From Zingiber officinale (Eukaryota; Streptophyta; Magnoliopsida; Zingiberales; Zingiberaceae): 64,000 nucleotides of DNA. The stretch spans positions 21,449,198-21,513,197 of the forward strand of contig NC_056003.1 in the NCBI RefSeq assembly GCF_018446385.1, written 5' to 3'. The position numbers were made by a program, and so were the translations under genes. The notes below the pieces were generated by a model. It ran no database searches. It was given only the letters and a program-made list of their open reading frames with translations, and was not told the DNA's origin. Every line of letters starts with the position of its first letter. Position 1 is the stretch's first letter. This document shows positions 45,901 through 57,929 of the stretch, in pieces.

Positions 45901-48900
45901 GCCTAAAACCCGGCCAACTATATATACATGCAATGGTACATGGTATATGCCATAAGATATCTCTATGTATAATTAGTGCCAAGGACAGGCTATGCAAACA
46001 AGTTAATATTAGTGGGCATGTACAGATATGTAATTTATAGATGAATGATTCGACTAATATTTGTATTTTTTTTTAAATACTAAATTGATTATTATTTTAA
46101 TTATTTGTTTTATCTAATTATAACCAAAAAGCTTCATTTTGGTCTTTGTTCCAGAAAATTTTGGTTTGGTTTGAAAATAAAAACCAGAATTTCCATTTTT
46201 GGTTTAGAAGTGTGCTTCATACTTTCCAACCCTATCCTACTTTGCACAGACGTATTTTGTTTAGTATTTTCTGAACTAGACTACCAAAGGCATTTAATGG
46301 AGTGTCGTTGGTTGCTTACCCAAACCATTTTGTGGTTCTTTTGTTTTTTCCATTAGACATATCAGAGGCAAGCATTGGGTAATGAGTCTTTGGCAAGCAA
46401 CACATACTCGGATTGTAAGGATCTTTCTTCTCGGCTCTCAGCAACATTTGGTGGTGCAGCACGAAATAAACATAAGTGGGAGATTTTGAAAATCATCAAG
46501 GATGGTATTTCATATGCTTTTTCTGATGCTCCGAAACACTTGTCATTTCTAGAGGTTGCTGTTCTACCATTTGTCACAAAACTTCCCATATCCGATCTTC
46601 TAGAGATGTAAGAGATGTTTTTTTTTTTGTGATATTTTGTATGCATTGCACTTGTAAAAATATCTTCTTTAATTTTGTTTTCAAACAGACTGAAAGATGT
46701 GCAAAAGAGATCAGACAAGGTAAACATAAATGAAGATCCTAGTGGGTGGCGACCCTATTCAGTGTTTGTCGAGTACTTACAGGAAAAATGTGCAAAAAAT
46801 GATCTGCAAGGTACTAGTTTCAATTTCAATTTTATATAAACATGTTAATAATAGATGAAAATGGATCTATTTTCCTCTATGTAGCTTTTGATATAAGAAT
46901 ATAGCAATTAGTGCTATGCCATAGCAACTGATGCATAGTCTATGTTTTTTTTTTCAACTGTATAAACAATGGTGAAAAGGGCTACAATTAGAAATACTTA
47001 GGAGCAGGATGGCATGCTTGGTAAACTATATTGGGAAAACAAATTTTATATTTGAAGTGTTTGGCAAAGCTATGGTAAGAATGGAATGAAAAGAAAATGA
47101 TTATAGAGTGCATAATTTAATACAAGGATAGTTGATTATATAATACTTTTTCGTGCCCCAAGGGAATTAAATATTGAAATTAATTAACTTGGCAAACTGA
47201 TAAAATTAGTACAATTATTGAAATTAAATATAGACATACAACATGAATAAAAACATTACTAAAATCTGACATAAGGGAAGCCTTTGAATTGTTAGTGTGT
47301 AAAAGGCCTTCCAATGCTTAATGACACCTCTAACTACTTCTAATCTATTACCTGCAAATCTAGAGGCAGTATTAATGATTTTAATGTAAAATTTATATTG
47401 CATGTAAGCAAGGTTCTAAAATTCGCTAGGCGCTAGTCGGGCGGCAGACCAGCGCCTAGCGCCTAGGCCGCCTAGGCGGGGACTAGGCGGCGCTAGGCGG
47501 ATTCCTCGGTATTCCTTGTTTCATGTGGACTGCGGATAATGTCATATACAAATCTAAATGTTGTCTTAAATAATTTTATAGCAATGGAGATCTAACTATG
47601 TATGCTGAAATAAATACATACTTTCCAATACCAAAAAATGAAAAACTATAAAAGAAAATTAATAGTTTTGTGCAAAGGAAATATACTAGACTTAGTAAAT
47701 ATGAGTTAAAAAAAACAGTTAAACAATAGAACATGCAGTAAGTTATCATAATCATATAGCAAACAGTAGAACATTGGAAAATAGTAGCAATAGTTCAATT
47801 CAAGATTACAATGCATTGTGAATCAGTAACCAGTAACCACTAAGCAAAATATAATTGTTAAATAACATAAATCATGTTTTAACAAAATGAGTTCAAAATT
47901 ACACAACTAATAATATCTCATAAACTTGTATTTATTCTGCTTCCTCTTCTCCATAATTTTCAATAACTTGTTCTTCATCGGACACAAACTCAATATCATT
48001 ATTGTGATCCTCGTCTTTTTCTTCAGATTCAAAATCATCTTCATGAAGTTCTCTCACTCTAGAGCTTCTTCGGGGTTGTAGATTTTCATCCGCTCCACTT
48101 GCTTCATCAACCATTTGCCAAGTGAGCCCAGAACATAGTTCAACTTCATCATCTTCCCCACCGTCCACAATCCAACCTTGTGCATTTGAAGCATCTTTTG
48201 CAAGAAGGACATCAACATTTCTTTCTTTTTCTCTTTTTTGTTTGTTCAACAATCTAGCATTAAATTGGACAAATACTAGATTTATTATTTATTGGAATTT
48301 TTAAAATTTTAATTTAATTTTCATATTTTTAAAACTGATTTATATAAATTAATAATATTTATTAGAATTTTAATATAATTTTAATATTTATAAATTCGAT
48401 TAATATAAATTAATAATATATAAAATTTATAAATATGATTTATATAAATTAATAATATGTATTATATTTTTTAAAAATGTAAAAAAATTTTATTTTTTAA
48501 ATCTGAATATCTGATAAATGATAATATTTATTATAATTTTTAAATCTGTTAATATATAAATTAATATTTAATATTATTTATTAAAAAAGTTAAATATATT
48601 ATTTATATATTAAAATCTGATTAGTGATTATATAAATAATAAATTATAAAATTAATAATGGAATTTTATATATTTAAATTTGTTTTATATCAATTAATAA
48701 AATTTATTAAAAAAATAAATTTTAAATATATTTAAATTTTAAAGGAATTGTTTGAATTTATTAAATTAAAAAAAAAACAAAAAACGTCGTCTCGCGACAG
48801 CGCGGACGCCACCAGCGCCTCGCGGGAGGCCTCCGGCGCCGCCGGACGTGTCCGGCGAAGTCCGCCGTTGCTTCCAGCGGCGCCGGAAGCGTCGCGGAAA

Positions 48901-51900
48901 GCTTCCAGCGCCGCTGGAAGCATCACGCGATGCTGTCGGACGCGTCCTAAGACGCGTCCGACGGCTGTGGACGCGTCCGGCGTCGCCGGAGACGTGCCGC
49001 GACGATGACTAGGGCCGACGAGGCCCGCCGAGGGCCGCCTAGGGCCGCCGAGAGCCGCCTAGGCGGCTAGGCCGCCGAGGTCACCCGCCTGGGGGTTTTC
49101 CGGCGCGGCTTGCTGCCGCATAGCGACTAGGCGGCCGCCTAGCCCGCGTTTTAGAACACTGCATGTAAGTGCCATAAATATGGAATGATATGTTTGAATA
49201 GCGAAATGAGACAACAAATTATTGATGGTTATTGTTTAGAATGTAATTATGATAATTCAAACAAGTATACGACCAGCAATAGCAGAGTGATTTTATAAAA
49301 TAGGTAAAGTGATATAATAAATGCAACTAAAGCAATCACTAATGCAAATGACAACAAGTACAAGTATGCTATTCAACACCACAACTTAACCCTTTTTGAA
49401 CCATTGGGTTTCTTCACTGATACATATTCGGCAAAGAGTGGTGCTTGATGCTTTTTCAAGCATGAGTATGATGGCAATTTAGCATAGATTGACATGTCTT
49501 TATCCAATCCTTACTCGAAAGTCCAAATGCTTAGATACATCATCATTTGACAACTTGCAATTCAATATAAAAGTGACAAGTGCATCTCCGATCGATAGAC
49601 ATAATTAGTAACTATCACCTCAACATCCAATGACTGCATAAAGCTTGCCCACATTTTTTTTTGATAATCCAGTTGTCTGGGCCTTCGGTCTAACTAGTAG
49701 TTCTGGAGGTAGACAGCCCCGACCCCATAGACCGGCCACCAGGCAAATCCTGAAGTGCGAGCGGCTCCTCGTCAAGTAGCTAACTTTCCAAAATTTTCAT
49801 CCCATCGAAGGAAAATGCCCCGTAGTGCACCGTAGTTAGGATTCGAACTGTGGGTGCCCGAGGGGCTTATAATAAATCTTGCCCACATTGTCTACAAAAG
49901 GTCATACTCTAACCCCTGTAGAGAGGTAAATCAGGAAACCGAGCTGGTCATTACGTGGGAGGATATTGCCGACTTTGCCGAGAATCGGCCCTTGCCTATT
50001 TCTACAAATCTACCATGTAGTGACCTATGTCCCGGGGGCAATGAAGCTTTGGCCACATGTGGCAAAAGGCGAAATCACTCGCCCCCAACGCCCCCGCTGC
50101 ACCCGATCCCAGGCCATCACGAGGGAGGTAAATCACGGCAGCCGAGAGAGCAAGTGGTGGTGGGGTGAGTTGCACAGGGTTCGGGGATTTACGCCCCGAC
50201 AGCCCTGCGGTTTGACCCCGCAACCTCATGTGGCAAGCATGCCACCACTTACCATCTCACATGATGGCAAAAGGCGAATACGCTCGCCCCCAGCGCCCTC
50301 GCCAACCCGTCCCAGGGCCACGCGGAAGAGGTAAATCACGGGTACATGAATGGATATGATAAATCATAATTGATTTATGCTTGGTATATCAATACACTTC
50401 AACAATTATGCATGTGACAACCCCAAATCAACATTCCATTATGAATAGCAAGGAATAAATTGTCAACCCTCTATCCTACCTGCCCAATCGCTCAATTTCT
50501 TTTAGGTTTAGACTCACCTCCACTGACCCAAATCGATCTAGACTCTTATAAATTGTCAATATTGCACTTGGGCTAGACTTGGGCAACAACATGGTTGGAC
50601 CTCTGAACTCCTCTGCCAACTCCATTGATCCAATCACTACTCAATTGCTGTTCATATTTTCTTATCATCCTTCCTACATAACCCATAATGATTGGCCCAT
50701 ATGAGATAACTGACCACTAATTTTGTTGGGTACAATTTCTCATGCAAAATACTTAAAGTTGATAATAATGCAATCATAAGTTTATATCAAATATCAAAGG
50801 GCTACCCTTATTTTGAAACTTATATAATAGGCAGTTCCTATATTGATTTGTTATCAAAGGAGACTCTTTGCTTTGACTTATTGAAAGGGAAACCATTTCC
50901 CTTTTAGTAATTTGAATTTAAAATCATTTTTATCTTTTCAATAACTCTGGATCTAGCTGACCTCACCTAGTGGGATAAGACTTGATTGTTGTTGTTGTTG
51001 TTGGAGCAACTCTAGACCTATTACAAGAGAATATTTATAGCTTAATGGAGCAAGGAGAATTGCAATTTACATTTGAAGTTGTCGAACTAACAAAACTGAA
51101 CCATTTTTGTTGGTTTGACGGTTTCATATGTTTACTTCGTTAGTTTGACAATTTTACAAGTGACTTGCAATTTTTGTCAATGAAACTGGTTACTTTTGAT
51201 AATTTTGAGGCAAAAATCTTTTCAACTTTCTGGATAATCAATGTTTTTAGAAGGTAAATATTCTAAAAGTTAGGATGATTCTTTTACCTCAAATTTGGAA
51301 AAGAGCAAATTTTCAATGAAATTGTTCACTTTTTAATATGTTAGGTTAAAGAGGTATATAATAAATATTTACATATCATGGGGTGCCCTTTTGATAATAG
51401 TCGAAATGTGAGTGCCCTTTTGGTCATTACGAAACTCCCTTGTGATTTTTTTTAATCCGTTCGATATCTATGTGGGTCTAAAATAGGTTGTTACAGTCTC
51501 CTCATACATAACGACCTTGATGCCACATCAAAGGTCTATAATGAAATTATTCATAATGTTGAAGAATAATCTTTGTTAGAGAGAACACAGCAGTTTGAAA
51601 ATAGGAAACTTTGTCTAAGAGAACTAGCCAGAAGGCTTCACTTGGAGTATGAGTATTGTCTATATTGGAGCAAGAAGGTGCCCCTCCAGGATGGTGCCAG
51701 GAAAGGGGTAAATCACGGGGGACATTTTTTGCATGGGAGAGATCAGATACCCAACGAGACATTTTACATCCGTTAAGAATTGATTCCAAGGCCTATTGGA
51801 GCAACCACCCATGCAGGTACCAAGTGCGTCAACCCGTGGGGGCATGAATATTGTGTATAGCTGCTTATGGTAGCAGTGGCTCTTTAGAAGATTTAGGAAT

Positions 51901-52850
51901 TTATCTTCTTCTAATCATAAAGCAAGTTGCAGCTTGCAATTTTAGCCTGTAACTGATTCAGCAGGCAAAAATTTGAATTGCTTGGTCACCCACTCCAAAG
52001 GGACCAACTAGTCAAACTTGCATGAAGTTGATCGGCTACTTATTTGTTTGTTACTGATAACTAGGCTTTAATTTTGCTAATGAGCTGCATATATGTACCT
52101 TTTTTTCACTTATTGGTTGATGGATGAGACTGAGGTTATAACTTGACTGCAGATGAGAAAGAGGGAAACCTCCCAAAGCGGAGAGGCCGCCCAAGAAAGG
52201 CAATGAATGTAGAAGGAAAGAGACTTTTTGATGGTCATGAATCAAGTGAAGAAGATTCTATTAGTGGTTCAGAGCAGGATGATCAAGATGAAGAGGAGGA
52301 TGAAGAAGCTCAGCAGCCTTTGATACACACGTTTAGAGCTTCGGCTTCCAAATTGAGATCAATGAGAGTTGCACAGCCAGATAGTAGTGCTCGCCAAGCT
52401 GGATCTGGAAGAACCACAGGTACTGTTAGATTAGATTGTTAGGCTAGGACATTTTGCATGCATATTTCTTTAACACGAATTCTACAATGATGACGATATT
52501 GCAGAAGAAAATGTATGAACTATTAGGCCTTGTTCTGGTAGTTGAAATTGCATAACAAAATGATTCAGTTAATTACTAACAGGGTTTGTGACATGAGGTT
52601 GGCCTGCATCATTCTCAACCCATGAGATGACGGATAAGTCTGGTCAAGATTTACCTGAAGATTACCTTCCACGTCTCCTAGAATTACAAAACTTGACCTT
52701 TCATTTTCATTTTTCATGAATATTGTGATTTTTCTTGGGCGGCTTTCATGTGCACTGTTGGTTTAGTTGCATCCATTTTCCTTTATGTAGCAAATCTTTA
52801 CTTTTGCCCCCTTTGATTCTTTCTGTTAATGTGCAGGTACGGACCACTAA
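36910..52850 (+). CDS. SCC3: cohesin subunit SCC3 (SA/STAG homologue), 22 exons, 1123 aa
   Basis: HEAT-repeat subunit that binds the SMC1-SMC3-kleisin ring for sister-chromatid cohesion. Exons: 36910-36951, 37038-37245, 39504-39616, 39701-39793, 39995-40158, 40243-40479, 40561-40705, 40805-40983, 41071-41216, 41285-41412, 41521-41694, 42212-42373, 42456-42656, 42732-42869, 42939-43136, 43421-43565, 43649-43752, 45086-45226, 46357-46607, 46689-46810, 52153-52419, 52837-52850. Arabidopsis SCC3 is about 1100 aa. Splicing of exon 1 to 2 builds an AT-hook, VRRKRGRPPK; a second, KRRGRPRK, lies in the acidic tail (SSEEDSISGSEQDDQDEEED). Conserved blocks: SLIDVIKHNGRVINHAVKKW, CTPPRVYRHVA, RYRDVDPEIRMSCISSLGNW, YLKYLGWTLNDK, NLYEVDDNVPSLGLFTERF, EDPSGWRPY. 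Intron 14 uses a GC donor; intron 20 is 5342 bp and holds transposons. The last exon (GTDH-stop) is the weakest call; read-through at 52419 would end a few codons later. Confidence 0.94.
38215..38690 (+). repeat. degenerate tandem repeat of about 120 bp in SCC3 intron 2
   Basis: Three to four diverged units. Each has the order ATGGATCCA-CTC, TATTGGAG, CAC-TATGTTTTCAAAGTG, ACCAACGACTTAAA, TGATTATATGG and CTACATGGA (small variations). Non-coding; the unit resembles nothing I recognise. Confidence 0.6.
43166..43455 (+). repeat. tandem duplication across the intron 15/exon 16 border of SCC3
   Basis: Two diverged copies of about 140-150 bp each run from CATTGATTTTGTTGCATTTG through CTGGATTAAGTAATTGC and ACTGCCTT to GGAATAG. 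The second GGAATAG (43414-43420) is the true acceptor. The first (43263-43269) is followed by ATGTGTATCATACTTGCATA, a decayed copy of the start of exon 16 (GTGTGTGTCATACTAGCAGA). Confidence 0.88.
44788..45070 (+). repeat. 141-bp tandem duplication in SCC3 intron 17
   Basis: Two copies with a period of 141 bp (GGGACTGTAGTCTCACTATT at 44790 and GGGATTGTAGTCTCATTATT at 44931). Both contain TTGATTGTATTTTCAAAAGT and GCTACTTAAAACTAAAT. They differ by only a handful of bases. The second copy ends about 15 bp before the exon 18 acceptor. Confidence 0.93.
47409..49161 (-). mobile_element. internally deleted hAT transposon in SCC3 intron 20
   Basis: Ends CAAGGTTCTAAAA and TTTTAGAACACTG form an imperfect inverted repeat. 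CATGTAAG flanks it at 47401-47408 and 49162-49169, a perfect 8-bp duplication. Both subterminal regions (about 47420-47500 and 48785-49150) are very GC-rich, with repeated CTAGGCG, GCCTAGGC and GCGTCCG words, against an AT-rich middle. Only the C-terminal tail of a transposase remains. It depends on a partner for movement. Confidence 0.93.
47932..48300 (-). pseudogene. hAT transposase C-terminal remnant
   Basis: Minus-strand reading LVFVQFNARL, then NKQKREKERNVDVLLAKDAS, NAQGWIVDGG, an acidic linker and RRSSRVRELHEDDF, ending YGEEEAE. This is the tail that follows the dimerisation domain in many plant hAT transposases (L-VFVQFNARL). The upstream two-thirds of the protein has been lost. It runs opposite to SCC3. 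Confidence 0.8.
49656..49877 (-). mobile_element. SINE in SCC3 intron 20
   Basis: 222 bp flanked by a perfect 12-bp duplication CTTGCCCACATT (49644-49655 and 49878-49889). On the minus strand it carries CAGTTCGAATCCTA, a tRNA box B, near its 5' end and finishes in an A-run (plus-strand T-run at 49656-49662). Box A is not evident, so the copy may be 5'-truncated. Confidence 0.85.
50055..50345 (+). mobile_element. SINE-family repeats, two partial copies
   Basis: Two related blocks, at about 50061-50140 and 50263-50340. Each reads GGCAAAAGGCGA, CTCGCCCCCA-CGCC, a C-rich middle and AGGTAAATCACGG. The core matches the SINEs at 16166-16331 and 51665-51848. The segment between them (CGGGGATTTACGCCCCGACA, TTTGACCCCGCAACC) is also repeat-like. 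No duplications assigned. Confidence 0.6.
51665..51848 (+). mobile_element. SINE-like insertion in SCC3 intron 20
   Basis: 184 bp flanked by TATTGTCTATA (51654-51664) and TATTGTGTATA (51849-51859), one mismatch. The core words GAAGGTGCCCCTCC, GGATGGTGCCAGG and GGGGTAAATCACGGG relate it to the copies at 16.2 and 50.1 kb. Confidence 0.7.
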
Positions 52851-55400
52851 TCAAATTGATTTTCTGAAACATTGACGTCAATTCTTGTAAAATATTCTAT
52901 CAGGAACCTTGACCTTTACTGTTATTGTTCTTATAACATTTTAGTAATCTGTAAAGTAATTGAGGTAGCGTGTAATATATTCTGGCGCTGGCATTTGCCC
53001 GCCTTCTGTTTTGTGTATGTATCTCTAGATGAACCCTTTTTGGATTATGTACTTAATGTAATAGAACTTCCCGGTGCAGCCTGAATTCAAGCCTGAGAAT
53101 TCTGTTTGATCATAAGAGAATCCTATAAAGACTAAAACTTTACTACAGCATGCATCTGACCTGCAGAAATTGCACACGATCACAATCCAACGCTGATAAT
53201 TAATTCCGGGAGCATCTTGTAAGTCTACTTTGTTCAAGAAATTTAACTTCTCTAAAGAGTTTGATAGCCTTTTCCCCCCCTTTTATTTCCATCAAATTCT
53301 GGTTGTGCATAAGTTATTATGTGTAATGAGTTTGATTGCTCAGTACTGGGTGGGTTTAAATGGTTTGACAATTGATCATCTACATCATTTTACAAATAAG
53401 CATAATGGAAGGATTTGATGGATACAATATATTGAAGTTTTTGTTCAGTAAAACAGGATTTTCATACTGCTTTGGTAGTCTACTGGAGGTTCATTTCATA
53501 GGAATCATATTGCAAAATTTAACATATGTTTATATAAGCTGTTCACTTCTGTTCCAAAATTTTAAAAACATGCTTTGAAGTAGCCCTCTGTTCTTGACTT
53601 ACACATAATTGTACATTGTTCTAATTTGGGTTCCAAACTATTACTCACCCAGTCCTCATCCTTCCCTCAGAAAAAAAAAAAATTGGGAAGGATGCTATGT
53701 TACACGATTGTACATTGTTCTTATAGAGCTACTCGATCTTGCTTCTGAAACTTTTGAGATGTCCCTAGACTTGGAAGTTTAAGTTGATATTGTTTTTAGT
53801 TGGCACCAAGTATTTATTTTTTTGAACCGATTAATATTGGTCTAGTTCTACTAAAATTTTCCATTGGTTATTAGGGTTAATCGGAAAGTATTCATGAAGG
53901 TTCATCCAAATGATTAACATTTTTATGTCCGTTTTTTATTAGAGGGAAAATCCTTTATAATGTATCTTAGTTGAGATTTGAACGATAAATTTTATGATTA
54001 TTCATTGAGAACTTATCCATTTCTTCGGGAGCAAGTCGATGTTCTTTCTTTCATATGAAGGTGTTCAATCCAATGCTAATGGCTCTGCCCCAAGCAATTT
54101 CGATGCATTGGCATGCCCTCTGCTGGTCTCTGCCTTTGCTTGTCAATGTCATTAGAATCTAACCACGGATCGAGTTCGATCAGCCTGATTGAGCTTGACG
54201 CAATAGTAAAAATTGGATTGAATAGTATATTATTCACTAAATATACTCTTATAATTGAAGACAGCATATAATAGAATCCAACTTTTATTGGGGCCGTGTT
54301 AGTTTCATGGATCACGTTGCCCCTTTAATAATTCTCATTAATGATAACAATTTTTCATATGCTGATTGACACATTCGGCACATTCGGTTTAGGGTCGGAG
54401 TTATAAGTCTCAACCTCGAACCACCAACTCTTACTCCAAGGGAGACATACGATTTAATGTCAAAAAGCAGCTCAACAACTTCCACTGTCGTCAACAACAT
54501 CATTTCCGCAATAAATTCACAAAACTAAACAAATCTCCTTTTATTTATTATTTTTTTAAGTGACACGAAGTATCTAGCTAGTTTATAGAGTAAATTGAAA
54601 AACACCTCCAACTGTTCAGTTTAATATTTTTAAATTAATCATCTATAAAAAAAAAATTCATCTATTAATTTACAGATCCTTAGATGTTTGATAAATAAAA
54701 AGAAACATCTTACCATAAACAAATCTCATAATGCAACATCAAAGATAAAGGTCAAGAAATGCATAGGTTGGCAAGACGATGAGAGTGTGCATGTGCACGG
54801 ATGATGCGGGCAATGAATATGGACGTACGTAATCTTCCTCATAAAGATGGGCCAACTGTTCTTATCTAGCGATCTCTCGATGTGACTCTCTCTGCTAATC
54901 AACAAAACTGCTGAAGACCTGCATTAATCCTTACTGCCTAACAACTCTACATCTGTCTTCTTTGTTCAAGCAATATAATTCACAGCTTTAGCATATCTGA
55001 TTCTGTGCATGGAGAAATAACTGCTGAGGCTTGTCTGCATTGATAATCTTTCCATCATTGATCGATCTAATGTAACGAGGAAGGGAATAATATATATATA
55101 TATATATATATAATGCATTCTAGCTAGTTCCATTCAATTCACTAGTTTTGATCAGGCTCCTGATCTAGAATTGATTTCTCAATTCTACTGATTGGACTCG
55201 ATCTTGACTGGATAGACCGATTCATCGGCCTCGATCGATATTAATGTCCAAATTATCCAAACCCTGGCCTGGAAATGAAATGATATAAAGACAATAAATC
55301 AGTTTCATTTGTGTTTCATTTTAGACTGTGGCTCTATATATGCGCAAAGCAATGCTGTTCCCTTTGTTCTTCATTAATTCTCATCCGCGTGGCTGAGTCC
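52851..55400. other. intergenic region between SCC3 and the CER2-like gene
   Basis: Holds the SCC3 3' untranslated region and the promoter of the CER2-like gene. A short TA microsatellite lies at about 55090-55112. ORFs here are short and unconvincing. No element recognised. Confidence 0.5.
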
Positions 55401-56759
55401 ATGAGCTCCGACCAGGCGGCGGTCACCGGCCACCGGTTCTCGTCAGTCGTGCCCGGCGACGTGACCGGCAGCGCCGTCGTGCACGAGCTCGGCGGCATGG
55501 ACCTCATCATGAAGCTCCACTACTTGAGAGCCGTGTACTACTTCGCGCCCAGCGAGGTGGTCGACGGGCTCGCCATTACGGACCTCAAGAAGCCCATGTT
55601 CCCATGGCTCAACGTGTACTACCCCCTCGCCGGGAGGATCCGGCGGGCGGCGGAGGGCGGCCGTCCGTTCATCAAGTGCAACGACTCCGGGCTCAGGATC
55701 GTCGAGGCCAGCTGTAGCCGGACGATGGACGAGTGGCTGCACGTGGAGGAGGGCGGCGAGTCGAGGTGGAGGAGCCTCGTGCCGGACAAGGTGCTCGGCC
55801 CGGAGTTGTACTTCTCGCCGCTGGTTTACATCCAGGTGATCAAATTTCCTCAGTTTAATTAATTTCTGAAATCGAATTAATTAATGAAACTTCTCAATGA
55901 TTGAAACCGTGAATTGCAGTTTACCAGATTCAAACATGGAGGGATGGCAATTGGATACAGCTGGGCTCATGTTCTAGGCGATCCAGAGTCAGCCACGAAT
56001 TCTATCAACCTCTGGGGAGAGCTCCTCAGTGGCAATCCACAAACAGTGATAGCACAAAAGAATGAGGAAAACACTGAAGAACCTGTGATAGCACCTCAAG
56101 GACCAGCTCCAGCTCTAGTTCCAGCTCCAGCTCCAATCAAGCAAGTTGAAATAGCTGAAGATGTGTGGCTCCCTCCCACACATCGTAAAATGGCAACACA
56201 TTGCTTCAGGATCACTGAAACTGAGCTCCAGAAGCTGCACGGAGAGCAAGTCCCTCCTTTTGAAACGATCTCAGCTCTGTTCTGGCGGTGCTTGGCGAGA
56301 ATTCGAAGCCGGAGAGAACCCGAATTGGCGACCATATGCCGATCCGGAACTCCGGCGAAGAACAATGAGATACTGCACAACAAGTTCAGAACAAGCACGA
56401 TCAAATTAGACTCCTCAGCCGCCAGCGTCGAGCTGTTGGGACTGGCAACCAAAATCCTGAAACAGGACATGGACGAGGCATTGGTTGACAGAGACAACAG
56501 TACTGGCGAGCAAGATTTTCTACTGTATGGGGCAAATCTAACGTTTGTCGACATGGGAGGGATCGACTTGTATGGGTTAGAGCTCAAGGGGCAGAGGCCT
56601 GTGCGAGTGGACTACAGCGTCGACGGCGTCGGTGAGGAAGGAGCAATTCTGGTGCTTCAGGCTCCTCAGAGAACAGATCTAAGTGTGATGGTCATCCTGC
56701 CAGAAGATGAGATCCCGAGCCTGTGCCGAGTGCTCAGCAGCGATTTCGGCATCGCTTAA
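55401..56759 (+). CDS. CER2-like BAHD-family protein (cuticular wax very-long-chain lipid elongation), 2 exons, 424 aa
   Basis: CER2-type proteins belong to the BAHD acyltransferase family but work with the fatty-acid elongase condensing enzyme in the ER to make C28 and longer acyl chains for wax. Exons 55401-55835 and 55920-56759; 424 aa against 421 for Arabidopsis CER2. The first in-frame ATG is at 55401 (MSSDQAAVTGHRFSSVVPGD). Family-specific blocks: GGMDLIMKLHYLRAVYYF, CNDSGLRIVEA, LGPELYFSPLVYIQ, GGMAIGYSWAHVLGD (HXXXD at 162-166), YGANLTFVDMGGIDLYGLEL, VDGVGEEGAILVL. The BAHD DFGWG motif is missing, as in CER2 proteins generally. A Pro/Ala-rich insert (GPAPALVPAPAPIKQ) lies in the mid-protein linker. 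Exon 1 is strongly GC-rich, exon 2 less so. A catalytic acyltransferase role cannot be excluded because HXXXD is kept. Confidence 0.92.
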
Positions 56760-57744
56760 GCATGTGTCTGTCCCAGACATCATGAGCTGAGCTAGTCGTG
56801 TTCCACTTCCAGCTTCTTGTTATCACTTTTCTGAATCCATTTGGCCTGATCAATAAATTAATTGGGGGTTCTTCCAATTGAGTTATAGAATGAATTGAGT
56901 TCCTTGAAGGAGTTCATTATATTGCATCTCACACTCTTCTACTCAAACTGAACTCTGATAAACAAAAACAAAGCCAACCATAATTACGAGAAATAGAGGG
57001 ATCAAGTGAAGATTTGTGATAGCAGTTCTTAGGCAGGAAAACAAAACTAGTGCTGATCCAAACAGCAACAAATATATGAGAAAGCAATAGGGAAATGATA
57101 AAAGGCAAAAGTAGGTATGAAATTGTGCCTTGTAGATTGAAAACAAGGCAGCATGTGAGACTATGACACCAAAGTGTCATGCATAGATTGCAAACATGTT
57201 GTTGTGTTGTGTTGTTCAAATTTGTTTGACCAACTTCAATCTAAAATAAATAAAGCCGTTCATAAATGTCATTTTTTTTTTCTAAACTTGAACTTAATTT
57301 GTTTAGATATTATATATATCGAGCTCTTACTTTGAATTTGTTTACTTGTTTAAAACTTTTACAAATTTGAACTTATTTAGTTGGTTAATAAGTTTGAGCT
57401 TCTTGATCTACTTATAAGTTTGATAAGAGTTTTATTGAAGACTATGATTCATAAACATTTATTTGTGGATATTGTTTATAAATAATTAACAATTTTTACA
57501 TATGACATGTTTAAAATTGTTCATTTAATTAACTTTGTATATATTAAATTTTGAAGGGATGTCTTGCATAATAGTAAAGTTGTTGCCATGTGATTTAAAT
57601 GTCATGAGTTTAAATAGAGAAAACAACCTTTGCAATGTAAGATTAGACTATGTATAATAGTTTTTTCCTCGGGACCTCCACATTTGCATATTAAGCAATT
57701 ATAAATAAATTTTTACTAAGTCAAACATTAGATTCACTTACGAA
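56760..57744. other. intergenic, AT-rich
   Basis: The first 100-200 bp are probably the 3' untranslated region of the CER2-like gene (AATAAATTAATTG-type signal near 56850). No other gene or element recognised. Confidence 0.5.
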
Positions 57745-57914
57745 TAGGGACGGATCCAGAAATTAGAATTGGGGGAGTAATGAATTTAATGAGGTGGGAT
57801 GAACTTTGAATGTAAAAAGAGTGAATTATAGTGGGCTAAATAAAAAACTAACATAGATAATAAAAAATGAATTGGACTATAGTCCATGACAATCCTAAGT
57901 AAGATCCATCTCTG
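57745..57914. mobile_element. possible hAT-type MITE
   Basis: About 170 bp, starting TAGGGACGGATCC and ending GATCCATCTCTG, an imperfect inverted repeat of the GGGGCGGATCC type common at hAT MITE ends. The 8-bp flanks (CTTACGAA, CTTCTGAG) match at only five positions, so the call is weak. Confidence 0.4.
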
Positions 57915-57929
57915 CTTCTGAGTATTTAG

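Noticed and set aside
48748-49008. 86-aa ORF of Ala/Ser/Gly-Arg repeats
   Set aside because: By-product of the GC-rich subterminal repeats of the hAT derivative.
49854-50334. Two overlapping ORFs above 100 aa in SCC3 intron 20
   Set aside because: They run through GC-rich SINE-family repeats and resemble no protein.
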